From Lysinibacillus sp. BPa_S21 (GTDB lineage Bacteria > Bacillota > Bacilli > Bacillales_A > Planococcaceae): a stretch of DNA of 64,000 nucleotides. The notes under the pieces were generated by a model that saw only the letters and a list, made by a program, of their open reading frames with translations, made no database searches and was not told the DNA's origin. The translations under genes and the position numbers were made by a program. How positions within the stretch are numbered: the first letter of the stretch is position 1; the number at the start of each line of letters is the position of its first letter. Below, piece by piece: positions 45,656 to 54,004 of this stretch. The stretch is taken from assembly GCF_023337795.1 (NCBI RefSeq), contig NZ_JALIRS010000002.1:496001-560000 (forward strand), read 5' to 3'.

Positions 45656-46654
45656 CTAGAAATAAATACTCTGGAAACCTTGAAGTATTTGTAAATCAAT
45701 TTTATCTGCTTTTGTTCTCTGAATGATAAAATCTAATCCTTCTTTTGTGTTATCTGCAAATTTAGGCAATGCTTCAAGAGCATCTGTTAAAGGTTTGTTG
45801 AAGTTATCCCAATGTATTGGAATAATAAGCTTCGGTTGTACTTTCCGCACGGTTTGCTCATAATACATATTTTGAAAATCTTGAGCTTGAGCTCCTAATA
45901 CTCCTATACCTAAAAATAAAACATCAGCATGAATGTCATTTAATGCCCCTTCTATATAGTTAGCACTTGGCTTAACAAAGAATGTTTTATTGTTGTGCGT
46001 AATCAAAAAATCGTATGAAGAATCTTCATGATAATCTAGAGCTTTTGCTGGTTGTTTAAGTGGTTCCTTAATTTTTTCTCCTTCGTCAAAGGTTGGTGAA
46101 TGCTTCGATTGAAGGACAGTAACAGTAAAATCACCAAACGGCATAGCCGTATTTACTTCGTACACAGACATCTGTTTCATATTTATACCATTACCAAGTC
46201 CTATATTAATTGCGGATTCCGAACCATATACATGCGTCCCAGTTTGTTTAGCGATATACGCTAAATCTAAAGCATGATCATAATGTGTATGAGCGATAAA
46301 CAATCCCCGAAGCTTATTATTTTCAATCCCCATTTTCTTAAAGGCTTTATTGACAGTATCTGCATCCGTTTTTACAGTACTGAAAGGCAACATATTTAAT
46401 AAAGGCGGCCTAGAAATAAAACCATCAATCATTAATTGTGTGTGACCATCGTCAAATAATAAAGAGGATGTTCCTAAAAATGTGACCTTTATCTCACCTT
46501 GCTTTATTGTTTTTTGCTGTGTTTTTGGAGCGTAATATGCCTTGTATTGCTGAATATCTGCTGAAGGTGTAAAATACTTAACAAAGGTGGAAGCGAAGAT
46601 CATCAATACGAATCCTATAATAATAATCTTGCTTCTTTTACTTATGTATTTCAC
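45656..46654 (-). CDS. membrane-anchored metallo-beta-lactamase-fold hydrolase
   Basis: A 332-residue protein with a GTG start (MKYISKRSKIIIIGFVLMIF) after AGGGGAG. The first 28 residues are a membrane anchor or signal. The MBL fold is shown by FLGTSSLLFDDGHTQLMIDG, the zinc motif IAHTHYDHALD, LQSKHSP as third metal site region, and IIPIHWDNF near the end. The spacing is of the UlaG/RomA-like class, which acts on phosphoesters or lactones. Substrate unknown. It ends 19 bp after the ytmA homologue is read, so the ytkD-ytmA-MBL genes are one transcript. Confidence 0.82.
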   Translation of the reverse strand: MKYISKRSKIIIIGFVLMIFASTFVKYFTPSADIQQYKAYYAPKTQQKTIKQGEIKVTFLGTSSLLFDDGHTQLMIDGFISRPPLLNMLPFSTVKTDADTVNKAFKKMGIENNKLRGLFIAHTHYDHALDLAYIAKQTGTHVYGSESAINIGLGNGINMKQMSVYEVNTAMPFGDFTVTVLQSKHSPTFDEGEKIKEPLKQPAKALDYHEDSSYDFLITHNNKTFFVKPSANYIEGALNDIHADVLFLGIGVLGAQAQDFQNMYYEQTVRKVQPKLIIPIHWDNFNKPLTDALEALPKFADNTKEGLDFIIQRTKADKIDLQILQGFQSIYF

Positions 46655-46673
46655 ATTACTCCCCTCTCATATT

Positions 46674-47447
46674 TTATTGACGTTTCATCCACTCACAAAG
46701 TGCATGTACTGTTGCTCTATTTTTAGCCGGTGGATACTGATGGGCATAGCGAAGATCATACCATGTCTCATATATTTTATTTGCATCCTTTAAATAGAAT
46801 TCTAACTGTCTTGCATGTTCTATATCTACATTTTCATCACGATATCCATGAATGATTAATACTGGAGCTGTAATATGCTCTACCTCAAAAAGTGGTGTTC
46901 GCGTATCATAAGCCTCTGGTACACGATTAGGCGTTCCACCAATAACACGCTTCATCATCCTACGCATATCTGTCCGCTCCCAATATGTAGCTGTAGCATC
47001 CGATACTCCTGCCCACGTCACGACTGATGTAATATCTCTGCGTAAGATGGCAGTCCAAAGTGCCATAATACCACCACGTGAAAAACCAAAGACATGAATA
47101 TTATCATTACAAAACTGTTTTAGCACGTCTACGGCGTATACAGCATCATAACGATCAGCTCCTGCAAACTCATCTCGACCTTCTCCACCACGATTGCCGC
47201 GGTAATACGGAGCAAACACGATAAAGCCTTGAGCTGCAAACTGTGCGACACGTGAAGGTCTAACCATACCAATACTTTGCATACCTCCTCGTAAATATAA
47301 AAAGCCATCATATGTACCCTCTGCCCTAGGCTCCGCTAGTAATCCCTTTACACGTAACCCCTGTGACATATACGTGATTTCCGTTAAACGAATAGCTGGA
47401 TTAGGAGATGGATAAGGACGCTTTTCAACGATCTTACCATTGGTCAT
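46674..47447 (-). CDS. ytmA: prolyl-oligopeptidase-type esterase YtmA
   Basis: A 257-residue cytoplasmic serine hydrolase. The nucleophile elbow is FGFSRGGIMAL, the acid in HGYRDENVDIEHA and the histidine in RYAHQYPP. The APYYRGNRGGEG segment is typical of the S9 group. Its start overlaps the ytkD homologue by 14 nt, giving translational coupling. B. subtilis keeps ytmA close by in the same region. Small ester or peptide substrates are likely, none proven. Confidence 0.85.
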   Translation of the reverse strand: MTNGKIVEKRPYPSPNPAIRLTEITYMSQGLRVKGLLAEPRAEGTYDGFLYLRGGMQSIGMVRPSRVAQFAAQGFIVFAPYYRGNRGGEGRDEFAGADRYDAVYAVDVLKQFCNDNIHVFGFSRGGIMALWTAILRRDITSVVTWAGVSDATATYWERTDMRRMMKRVIGGTPNRVPEAYDTRTPLFEVEHITAPVLIIHGYRDENVDIEHARQLEFYLKDANKIYETWYDLRYAHQYPPAKNRATVHALCEWMKRQ

Positions 47448-47898
47448 AATGCTTCAACTCCTCAAGCATTTTCTGCATACCTTCATCTTTCATATGAAAG
47501 CTTAAATTTGGGTGATTCGTAAATTCTTCATCCGTTAGCCAAGTCATCCCTGAAGTTTCTAAATCGAAGTCAATGTCCTCCTGCCCTGCAAACTGTGCGG
47601 TAAAGACCGTTTTACAAAATAAGATGTCATCATAAACTGCGTACTCTGCAAACCATCTAAGTTTTTTCACATGAACACCGGTCTCCTCGAATACTTCTCT
47701 GATCGCTGCCTGCTCCAATGTTTCTCCAGATTCTTGCTTTCCGCCTGGAACCTCAACACCGCGTCGTTTATGAATCGTACATAACCATTTATTTTCATGT
47801 TTTAATAAAACAAGTACATGCTTAGGCTCAATGTCTAATTCCCCTCTTTTAAAACTTAAATCCACTTGTAAACCATTTAAATCTGTAAATGAAAACAT
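47434..47898 (-). CDS. ytkD: Nudix hydrolase YtkD
   Basis: A 154-residue Nudix enzyme. The box is GGKQESGETLEQAAIREVFE followed by ETGV, matching GX5EX7REUXEEXGU. The start MFSFTDLNGLQVDLSF (ATG at 47898) is chosen because GGAG lies 9 nt upstream and relatives begin here; a start six codons earlier would overlap it. B. subtilis YtkD hydrolyses oxidised dGTP and also removes 5' pyrophosphate from RNA. Here it leads a three-gene operon with ytmA and the MBL protein. Confidence 0.88.
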   Translation of the reverse strand: MFSFTDLNGLQVDLSFKRGELDIEPKHVLVLLKHENKWLCTIHKRRGVEVPGGKQESGETLEQAAIREVFEETGVHVKKLRWFAEYAVYDDILFCKTVFTAQFAGQEDIDFDLETSGMTWLTDEEFTNHPNLSFHMKDEGMQKMLEELKHYDQW

Positions 47899-47916
47899 GC
47901 TCTTCAACTCCTTCAT

Positions 47917-48155
47917 TACAACGATATTCTTTTATTTCACTATAGTGGAATCATATAGCTACAATCAACAAATAAAATTACTTATTTCCAACCCCAGTGT
48001 AATAGCAAGCATGAATACCTAATAGTATGTTTATTCGATGACAAACAGCAACAGCGCAACAAATTGAAATTTCTCTACTTCAACGTGCGCAAATGACAAT
48101 GGTTAATCCATTGAGTGATCGCTAATCAGTTTATAAATTCGCTTTCATCCATAAT
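47917..48155. other. gene-free interval
   Basis: About 240 bp with no coding frame, repeat or clear promoter that could be supported. It should contain the ytkD promoter. Confidence 0.4.
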
Positions 48156-48156
48156 A

Positions 48157-48183
48157 AAAGAGTCACTGATGTTTTCAGTGACC
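48157..48183 (-). terminator. terminator after the 105-residue gene
   Basis: GGTCACTGA / TCAGTGACT on the minus strand with a T-rich tail. Confidence 0.7.
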
Positions 48184-48189
48184 CTACTT

Positions 48190-48507
48190 TTAGACACGTT
48201 TATTGAAATACGGAAGTTGTTCAACAAATGCTTTCGTATCACTATCCCCGTACTCATGAACGAGTGCATAGATTTTTTTTAAACGTAAATCAATTTCATC
48301 ATTTTCCCGATCAAGATGATATTGTATATATGGCAATTGTGCACGCCATGCATTGGCAATCTCCAACATCTGCATTTGCTGAAAAATCTTTTCAAATACA
48401 TCTAATGCTTGGCGATCAATGTTGAGTTCAAAGTTCCACGGTCCTGCATATGGATTTGTATAATAGGTTCTATTGGCAAGTGAAAAATATACACGCTGAC
48501 GATCCAT
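48190..48507 (-). CDS. hypothetical protein, 105 residues
   Basis: Not recognised. MDRQRVYFSLANRTYYTNPYAGPWNFELN is followed by a helical, charged C-terminal half (QALDVFEKIFQQMQMLE..., DEIDLRLKKIYALVHEYGD). Aromatic residues are abundant at the N-terminus. No membrane helix, signal or cysteine. AGGAGTG precedes the ATG at about 10 nt and a terminator follows, so it is a genuine gene. It diverges from ytzI. Confidence 0.7.
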   Translation of the reverse strand: MDRQRVYFSLANRTYYTNPYAGPWNFELNIDRQALDVFEKIFQQMQMLEIANAWRAQLPYIQYHLDRENDEIDLRLKKIYALVHEYGDSDTKAFVEQLPYFNKRV

Positions 48508-48647
48508 CTCTACAAAACACTCCTTTTACCATAGTATGGTGGTAAAAGTGCTGTTTTATTCGCTGGAATGTCAAACTTCCTTCACAACTAAGTCATATTA
48601 TCTAATTTATAATAGGTAGTGATGAATAAGGAACGGAGTGAATGCCC

Positions 48648-48794
48648 ATGAGTTTAATCACGCTTTTAATAGTAGCTGCAATTATCGTTATTTTAGTAAC
48701 GGTTGCGACTATTATTAGTGTTAATCGTGCGTATGCTTTTAAACATACAGTTGATGAAAAACCTCAGCAAAGTTTTCATCAAGATGATGACTAG
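48648..48794 (+). CDS. ytzI: small membrane protein YtzI
   Basis: A 48-residue protein: MSLITLLIVAAIIVILV opens one membrane helix (about 3-26), followed by NRAYAFKHTVDEKP and an acidic end. The SxxxAYxxKHxVDxKP pattern is that of YtzI in Bacillus. GGAG lies 9 nt before the ATG; another ATG two codons earlier is too close to the site. Function unknown. It is followed 70 bp later by a second small membrane protein of the same build. Confidence 0.75.
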   Translation: MSLITLLIVAAIIVILVTVATIISVNRAYAFKHTVDEKPQQSFHQDDD

Positions 48795-48864
48795 TTCAAT
48801 TTCTACAATTTTTTAAGATATTCTTTTATAATATTATTAACAAATAGAATTTGGAGTGAACACA

Positions 48865-49026
48865 ATGGGAGTACCATTACCAATAATCATTATGATTGCA
48901 ATGATGATGCTTATGTTTGGCGTTTCTGTCATTGTCTTGTTAAAGAAAAAAAGCAATTTCTTTACACAAACTATCGATGCGAAGCCTAAGCAAATAAATA
49001 CTCAACAAAAGGATAAACAAATATGA
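48865..49026 (+). CDS. small single-helix membrane protein upstream of yidD
   Basis: A 53-residue protein beginning [20 protein letters not shown], with one methionine-rich membrane helix (about 5-27), then [17 protein letters not shown] and a polar tail. GGAG is 8 nt upstream. Its stop overlaps the yidD start (ATGA), so the two are translationally coupled. The tail motif xTIDAKPK resembles the HTVDEKP of ytzI, suggesting the two small proteins arose by duplication (inference). Confidence 0.65.
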   Translation: MGVPLPIIIMIAMMMLMFGVSVIVLLKKKSNFFTQTIDAKPKQINTQQKDKQI

Positions 49027-49256
49027 AATATCCCTTTATATGGCTCATTAAGTTTTATAGAAAATTTATATCACCCATGACACCTCCATCTTGTCGCTTC
49101 CATCCTACATGCTCTTCCTATGGACTTGAAGCTTTTCAAAAACACGGTGCCATTAAAGGATTCTATTTAACGATTAAACGTATATCAAAATGCCAACCAT
49201 TTCATCCTGGAGGCTTTGATCCAGTACCTGAAAAGTGGCCTTCGAAAAAGAATTAA
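49023..49256 (+). CDS. yidD: membrane protein insertion efficiency factor YidD
   Basis: A 77-residue member of the YidD family, called YtjA in B. subtilis. Marks are [20 protein letters not shown] (an amphipathic helix then two cysteines), [17 protein letters not shown] and [14 protein letters not shown]. It lies on the inner membrane face and helps YidC-dependent insertion in studied bacteria. It overlaps the preceding small membrane protein by 4 nt. Confidence 0.93.
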   Translation: MKYPFIWLIKFYRKFISPMTPPSCRFHPTCSSYGLEAFQKHGAIKGFYLTIKRISKCQPFHPGGFDPVPEKWPSKKN

Positions 49257-49323
49257 TTTTCGAAGGTCATTTTTCTTGTACTTTTTTCAGATGTGCGCTA
49301 TCATAGAAAATGTTCTAAATAAT

Positions 49324-49344
49324 AAATCGTAATGATTACTATTT
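49324..49344. promoter_or_regulatory. Zur box
   Basis: AAATCGTAAT-G-ATTACTATTT is one base from the palindromic Zur/Per/Fur-type box used for zinc repression in Bacillus. It lies about 20 bp before the znuA start codon. Confidence 0.8.
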
Positions 49345-49363
49345 GAAAGAGGTAAACTATTAA

Positions 49364-50359
49364 ATGAAAAAAGTATTGTTGTTATGTTTAGTTGCAGTTC
49401 TTGCCCTATTCACTGCTGCCTGTGGGGATAAATCATCTACATCCAAACAGTCAGAGACAAAGGATAAATTAACAATTTACACAACTGTTTATCCATTAAG
49501 TTATTTTGCACAACGAATCGGTGGCGATTTTGTAGAGGTTTCTTCTATTTACCCTGCCGGCGCCAATGAGCACACATTCGAGCCAACACAAAAGGATATG
49601 ATGAAATTAGCAGATGCTAATATATTTTTCTATATCGGCTTAGGGCTAGAGGGCTTTGTTGAAAATGCCAAAAAAACTCTAGCAAATGAAGATGTAACCA
49701 TGGTGGCAACTGCAGATCAGGTTTCAGATGAAAAATTAGCTATAAGCACTGGTCACACACATGATGATGAAGAAGAAGCACATCATGATCACGAAGACGG
49801 ACATGGGCATGATGATCATGATCACGGTAATGTAGATCCACATGTTTGGTTATCACCAACTATCAGTCAAGACTTAGCACTTTCCATTAAAAACACTCTA
49901 GTTGAAAAAATGCCAGAACAAAAAGCTACATTTACAGCTAACTATGAGGCATTGGTAAAAGAACTACAGGATTTAGACAGCGAATTTAAAGCTATGGCGG
50001 ATAAAGCGCAAGAGAAGACGTTCTTCGTATCACATGCAGCATTTGGCTATATCGCAGGACAATACGGCTTAAAACAAGTTCCAATAGCAGGTTTAAACTC
50101 ACAAAATGAGCCTTCTCAAAAAGAACTTACGGCGATTGTTGATAAAGCAAATGATTTGCATGTCCACTACATTTTATTCGAGCAAAATGTCTCTTCTAAA
50201 CTAGCTGAGGTTATCCAAAAAGAGGTTGGAGCAGAGTCTCTTGTCTTACACAATTTAAGCGTTTTAACAGCAGACGATGTAAAGAATAATGAAACTTACT
50301 TCACGCTTATGAAAAAAAATATTAACACTTTAAATACCGCATTAGACGCTCACAAATAA
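49364..50359 (+). CDS. znuA: zinc-binding lipoprotein of an ABC transporter
   Basis: A 331-residue cluster A-I solute-binding protein for Zn(II). Signal peptide with lipobox LFTAACG. Metal ligands are the His in GANEHTFEP, the His in DPHVWLSP, the His in FFVSHAAFGY and the acid near the end. A His/Asp-rich loop, HDDEEEAHHDHEDGHGHDDH, stands at about 140-160, typical of zinc rather than manganese binders. The Zur box upstream agrees. No permease or ATPase gene follows, so partners must be elsewhere. The 3' end overlaps the converging gene by 38 bp. Confidence 0.92.
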   Translation: MKKVLLLCLVAVLALFTAACGDKSSTSKQSETKDKLTIYTTVYPLSYFAQRIGGDFVEVSSIYPAGANEHTFEPTQKDMMKLADANIFFYIGLGLEGFVENAKKTLANEDVTMVATADQVSDEKLAISTGHTHDDEEEAHHDHEDGHGHDDHDHGNVDPHVWLSPTISQDLALSIKNTLVEKMPEQKATFTANYEALVKELQDLDSEFKAMADKAQEKTFFVSHAAFGYIAGQYGLKQVPIAGLNSQNEPSQKELTAIVDKANDLHVHYILFEQNVSSKLAEVIQKEVGAESLVLHNLSVLTADDVKNNETYFTLMKKNINTLNTALDAHK

Positions 50360-51521
50360 ATGAGTAAGGAGGTACCCCGAAAATCGTTTGGGGTACCTCC
50401 TTTATTATGACGTACTTTTCTTGCGGCATTCGTTTTTCCGTTCTATAAATACTACTAAGCCCATTTTTCTTATCGATAGCATGTTGTATGATCCTTCGAT
50501 TTACTTGGGCTATATTCCTTTCTAAAATAATTGGATCCCATTCATTTAAATGGACCTGAACAGGATAATCGCTTTTATTACCTTTGAAAAACAATCTAGG
50601 CTGTTCTATTAATTGTATTACTGTTTGTTTATTTTTACTTAAAACAGCTAGCCCTTTATCAAAGGTAAAATGACTACCTATTATTGGTTTAGAAAGAACA
50701 TCAACCTTATTCGTTTTTTGTAAATCCATATAGGCTTCGCTTGTAGCTGCTGGGAAACTCGTATAGTCCCAAGTGTGATCCTGTGCTAGTTGGCGATCAG
50801 AAACTAAAAAATAATTATAACGTACCTCACCCTTACGATCAGGTAATGGATCATCCCAAGTAACATCGATATGGTACCATGCATTGTCAAGCTTCACCAA
50901 CACCCAGGCATGCAGTTGTTCCCCTACTTTTCCTGGCACATATTGTACCTCTAAGCCTAGCACCTCTAACATTCGATAAAGCACTAGGGCATATGCCTGA
51001 CAAACTCCCTTGTTTTCTGTAAGTAATGTATAGGGAGAATATTGACTTCCTTTGGTTTCCTTAGAATATTCAGTAGTTAAAACGATAAAATCATGTGCAG
51101 CCTGTATTTTCTGCAATTCACTTAATCCATGCATAGGCGCAATAATATTCGTCAAAGTCTGTTCTACAATTGCCTCCTCTTCTTGTGAAATATGATAGGT
51201 AAACTCAAATCTAATGACAATATTATTTGCATAGCCATCATATTTCCATTTAAAACTAGAAATATTAGCATAAATATATGGATCCTGAATCGCATGTTTA
51301 ATAAGCTCTGATAGTTCATCTTCTATTTCCGATGTTTTACCAGTATAACGAATGTCAAATTTAGTAGATAATTGTATGACTTGTTCTTGAATTAGATATT
51401 GTAGTGATTCTATTGAATTGGCAGTTGCAATATTCTTTTCTTCATAGTTTGCGAATACTTGCACATGACTCATTTGTAGAACAAATACTATAATGACAAC
51501 ATTATATATATATTTTCTCAT
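50322..51521 (-). CDS. exported transglutaminase-fold protein
   Basis: About 399 residues. Signal peptide MRKYIYNVVIIVFVLQMSH...VFA, so it is exported; ATG at 51521 is chosen for its AGGAG site. The transglutaminase-like domain (about 150-255) has Cys in NKGVCQAYALVLYRML, His in GEQLHAWVLVKL and Asp in WYHIDVTWDDP, the full triad. Similar proteins in spore-formers act on peptides or the cell wall; the role is not fixed. The last 25-30 residues (EVPQTIFGVPPYS and on) read backwards through the znuA terminator and end inside znuA, which suggests loss of an earlier stop. Confidence 0.8.
   Translation of the reverse strand: MRKYIYNVVIIVFVLQMSHVQVFANYEEKNIATANSIESLQYLIQEQVIQLSTKFDIRYTGKTSEIEDELSELIKHAIQDPYIYANISSFKWKYDGYANNIVIRFEFTYHISQEEEAIVEQTLTNIIAPMHGLSELQKIQAAHDFIVLTTEYSKETKGSQYSPYTLLTENKGVCQAYALVLYRMLEVLGLEVQYVPGKVGEQLHAWVLVKLDNAWYHIDVTWDDPLPDRKGEVRYNYFLVSDRQLAQDHTWDYTSFPAATSEAYMDLQKTNKVDVLSKPIIGSHFTFDKGLAVLSKNKQTVIQLIEQPRLFFKGNKSDYPVQVHLNEWDPIILERNIAQVNRRIIQHAIDKKNGLSSIYRTEKRMPQEKYVIIKEVPQTIFGVPPYSFICERLMRYLKC
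50368..50406 (+). terminator. terminator after znuA, inside the opposite gene
   Basis: A perfect 11-bp stem GGAGGTACCCC / GGGGTACCTCC then TTTATT. It lies within the last codons of the converging transglutaminase-fold gene. Confidence 0.85.
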
Positions 51522-51699
51522 CTGAGTCATTCTCCTTTACTAACTAGTTTATGCCTGTCATTTTTTATTATGTTAATGAATGATTAATTTAATCCTAAAA
51601 GTTTACTAAAAATGACTCTTAAAATGAATAAAAGAAGCCTTCTTATAAATGAAGGCTTCCCTTTATTCTGTTGAAAAAAACTATTTTTTAGATGCAAAA

Positions 51700-51755
51700 C
51701 GAGCAGTTGATGTCCGTTCCGGCTGGGCGCTTTATAGCTGCTGTCGCTTCGCTTT
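51700..51755 (-). repeat. family-1 fragment (one arm only)
   Basis: GTTGATGTCCGTTCCGGCTGGGCGC followed by a single GCTGCTGTCGCTTCGCTTTC module; in the orientation of copy D (59074). The opposite arm is absent because cassette copy 2 follows at once. Confidence 0.6.
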
Positions 51756-51969
51756 CAGGAGTTATCGCCCAACTTTTAAATTTTATCTACCAACTTTCAC
51801 GTTTTATCTACCAACTTCTGAATTTTATCGACCAACTTTCACGTTTTATCACCTAACTTTTAATTTTTATCGACATCCACCTTCCAAAGAGCAAAAAGGA
51901 TTCACACACAAAACTGTGCGTGAATCCCTTTACTTTTTCATATAGCGTTCTTTCTTAATTGCACAAATT
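51753..51969 (+). repeat. duplicated cassette, copy 2, with 21-bp-period array
   Basis: Six TTATC cores from 51762 at a 21-bp period and the same terminator-like hairpin (51895-51931). It differs from 44100-44308 by few substitutions and a short insertion after the hairpin. Confidence 0.9.
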
Positions 51970-51984
51970 AAAAATTCTACGCCC

Positions 51985-52125
51985 ACGAAGTCATTGTCAC
52001 AGGACGTGACGCACTTAGCCTTCGTTCCGATAGCGAAGCGTCAGCTACAAATGTTTTCTGTAGCGAAAGCGAAGCGTCAGCTACAAAGTGAGTAGCCCTG
52101 CAACGGAAATCGCCTAGACGTTCAT
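51985..52125 (+). repeat. family-1 right half (variant type)
   Basis: CACAGGACGTGACGCACTTAGCC, two GTAGCGAAAGCGAAGCGTCAGC modules and the end GAGTAGCCCTGCAACGGAAAT, which is the right arm of variant copy E. The left arms are missing. Confidence 0.65.
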
Positions 52126-52135
52126 AATCATTTTG

Positions 52136-53563
52136 TTATTTGTCCATTAATTTTCTACGAAGTAGCTTATTGGCGCCATTTCGTGGGAGCTCGTCCGTAA
52201 CAATAATCTCTTTTGGTATTTTATATTTCGCTAGCTTCTTTTGACAAAATGCTTGTAATTGGTCCACCTGTGTTTCTTCTTTTAATACAACAAAGGCGAT
52301 TGGTACCTGTCCCCACTTATCATCATCGATGCCGCACACTCCTGCTTCCTTAACAGCTGGATGGGTAAGTAGCACATTTTCAATTTCAGCAGGGTAAATA
52401 TTTTCACCACCTGAAATAATTAAATCAGCCCGACGATCAATGACGAACAAATAACCTTCTTCATCTATATAGCCAATATCCCCAGTATGGAGCCAGCCAT
52501 CAATCGTTGCATCTTTTTGGGCAAAACGACCAATGTACCCTGGTGTAACATGTGGGCCACGTATGCAAATTTCTCCTTCACCATTGTCATTTGGCTCAGC
52601 AATGCGAATTTGATTAAAAAATAAAGGTTTTCCGGCTGAACCAATTTTCCGCATCGCATCTTCATTTGCTAATGTTGCAGTTTGTGACGATGTTTCAGTC
52701 ATACCATACGTTTGAGCTACAGCTAAATTTAATGCATGAGCTCTCTTTAAATAATCTACTGGCACAGGTCCACCACCCGCTAGCATCATTTTAAACTTCG
52801 GTGAGGCTTGTGCGTGTTTCTGTTCAAGGGTATGTAGAATTCTTTCCAATGTGACACCGACTACTGACATATGCGTAACCTCGCCATCTATTATATTTTT
52901 AGAAATGGCTTCTGCATCAAATTGATCATATAAATGCACTTTATTGCCATACAACAGTGAACGCACTAAAATTGAAAAGCCACTAATATGAAAAAGTGGG
53001 ACAGCGCATAACCAAGTATCATCCACATGTAAACCCAAATTTAAAACGGAGGCAGTTGCACTTGCCTGGTGATTTCCTACTGTTTGACAAACGCCCTTTG
53101 GAAAACCAGTCGTACCAGATGTGTACATAATCGATGTTGTTTGGTTTAAAGACCATTCTTTCGTTATATTAATAGCCGTTTCTGTACTTTTTTCTATAGT
53201 AGAAAACAAATAATAAGATGTATGTGGTGGTAATTTTTCAATATCCTCGTCCGCAATTAATACTGCCATAGCCCCCGAATCCTCTAGCTGATAGGCAATT
53301 TCATCCTGTGTTAACCTACGATTTAGCATAACCATTTCACATTGTAAATGCATACATGCATACATCATAATGACAAGAGTTGGCTTACTCGGCCCCATTA
53401 TTGCAATACGATCGCCTTGCTTAATATCTAGTGCTGTAAGTTGACGAGCACGTTTTAAAGATAAATCATTTAATTCTTGAAATGTCCAAGTCTGCCCGTT
53501 ATATGTTAAACCATTTCGTAAAGGTGTTAAATATGCTCGCTGTAAAATCCAATTTAGATACAT
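52136..53563 (-). CDS. menE: o-succinylbenzoate-CoA ligase
   Basis: A 475-residue acyl-CoA synthetase of the ANL superfamily acting in menaquinone synthesis. The phosphate-binding loop is TSIMYTSGTTGFPKGV, with QTYGMTETSSQTATL and WLHTGDIGYIDEEGYLF further on; the catalytic lysine lies in RNGANKLLRRKL at the end. ATG at 53563 is 9 nt after GGAGG (a TTG one codon earlier is also possible). It is the last gene of the men cluster but is parted from menB by a terminator and a 21-bp-period array, so it may have its own promoter. Confidence 0.93.
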   Translation of the reverse strand: MYLNWILQRAYLTPLRNGLTYNGQTWTFQELNDLSLKRARQLTALDIKQGDRIAIMGPSKPTLVIMMYACMHLQCEMVMLNRRLTQDEIAYQLEDSGAMAVLIADEDIEKLPPHTSYYLFSTIEKSTETAINITKEWSLNQTTSIMYTSGTTGFPKGVCQTVGNHQASATASVLNLGLHVDDTWLCAVPLFHISGFSILVRSLLYGNKVHLYDQFDAEAISKNIIDGEVTHMSVVGVTLERILHTLEQKHAQASPKFKMMLAGGGPVPVDYLKRAHALNLAVAQTYGMTETSSQTATLANEDAMRKIGSAGKPLFFNQIRIAEPNDNGEGEICIRGPHVTPGYIGRFAQKDATIDGWLHTGDIGYIDEEGYLFVIDRRADLIISGGENIYPAEIENVLLTHPAVKEAGVCGIDDDKWGQVPIAFVVLKEETQVDQLQAFCQKKLAKYKIPKEIIVTDELPRNGANKLLRRKLMDK

Positions 53564-53700
53564 CAATTTTTTCCTCCAATCAGCCTTAATCTTACCGTTT
53601 CATGACAGCATCCGTCTATCTGTCAGTTACGAAATTTATTTATTACTCCGATGAGGCAATCCGTTTGCTTTGCATGGGTTCTGTCGTTTCGGTATGATGT

Positions 53701-53903
53701 TCCGCCGTTAAAGTCAGGGCTTCCGCCGTCAAAACAGGGTGGTCCGCCACTAAAGCAAGTTGTTCCGCCGCTAAAGCAAGATCTTCCGCCGCTAAAGCCG
53801 GTGCTTCCGCCGCTAAAGCAGACTCTTCCGCCGCTAAAGTAAGATCTTCCGCCGCTAAAGCAGACTCTTCCGCCGCCAAACCATGTTGTTCCGCCGCTTT
53901 AAA
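53701..53903. repeat. 21-bp-period array 3 (core TCCGCCGCTAAAG)
   Basis: Ten copies of TCCGCCG start at 53701 and then every 21 bp exactly to 53890. The consensus unit is TTCCGCCGCTAAAG plus 7 variable bases. The exact multiple of three keeps frames open on both strands (an Ala-Ala-Glu heptad on the minus strand), but no ribosome site or recognisable product is present, so it is listed as a repeat. Confidence 0.92.
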
Positions 53904-53955
53904 CATTCTGTTCATCACTCTAAAGAGTCTATCCGTCTCGCCCCTTTAGATATAC

Positions 53956-53985
53956 AAAAAGCTCGTATCTCATTAAGATACGAGC
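53956..53985 (-). terminator. terminator after menB
   Basis: GCTCGTATCT / AGATACGAGC with a 5-nt loop and T5 on the minus strand. Confidence 0.88.
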
Positions 53986-54004
53986 CGTTGAACGTTTCAG
54001 ATAA

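Noticed and set aside
51649-51945. 98-codon frame with YLPTFTF-like repeats, and its relative at 44146-44412
   Set aside because: Both are translations of the 21-bp array, hairpin and family-1 sequence, have no ribosome site and no conserved product.
53643-53918. 91-codon frame giving an Ala/Glu-rich heptad protein
   Set aside because: It starts at GTG without a ribosome site and is the automatic result of an exact 21-bp repeat, which is also open on the other strand. Kept as a repeat; the coding option is noted in the findings.
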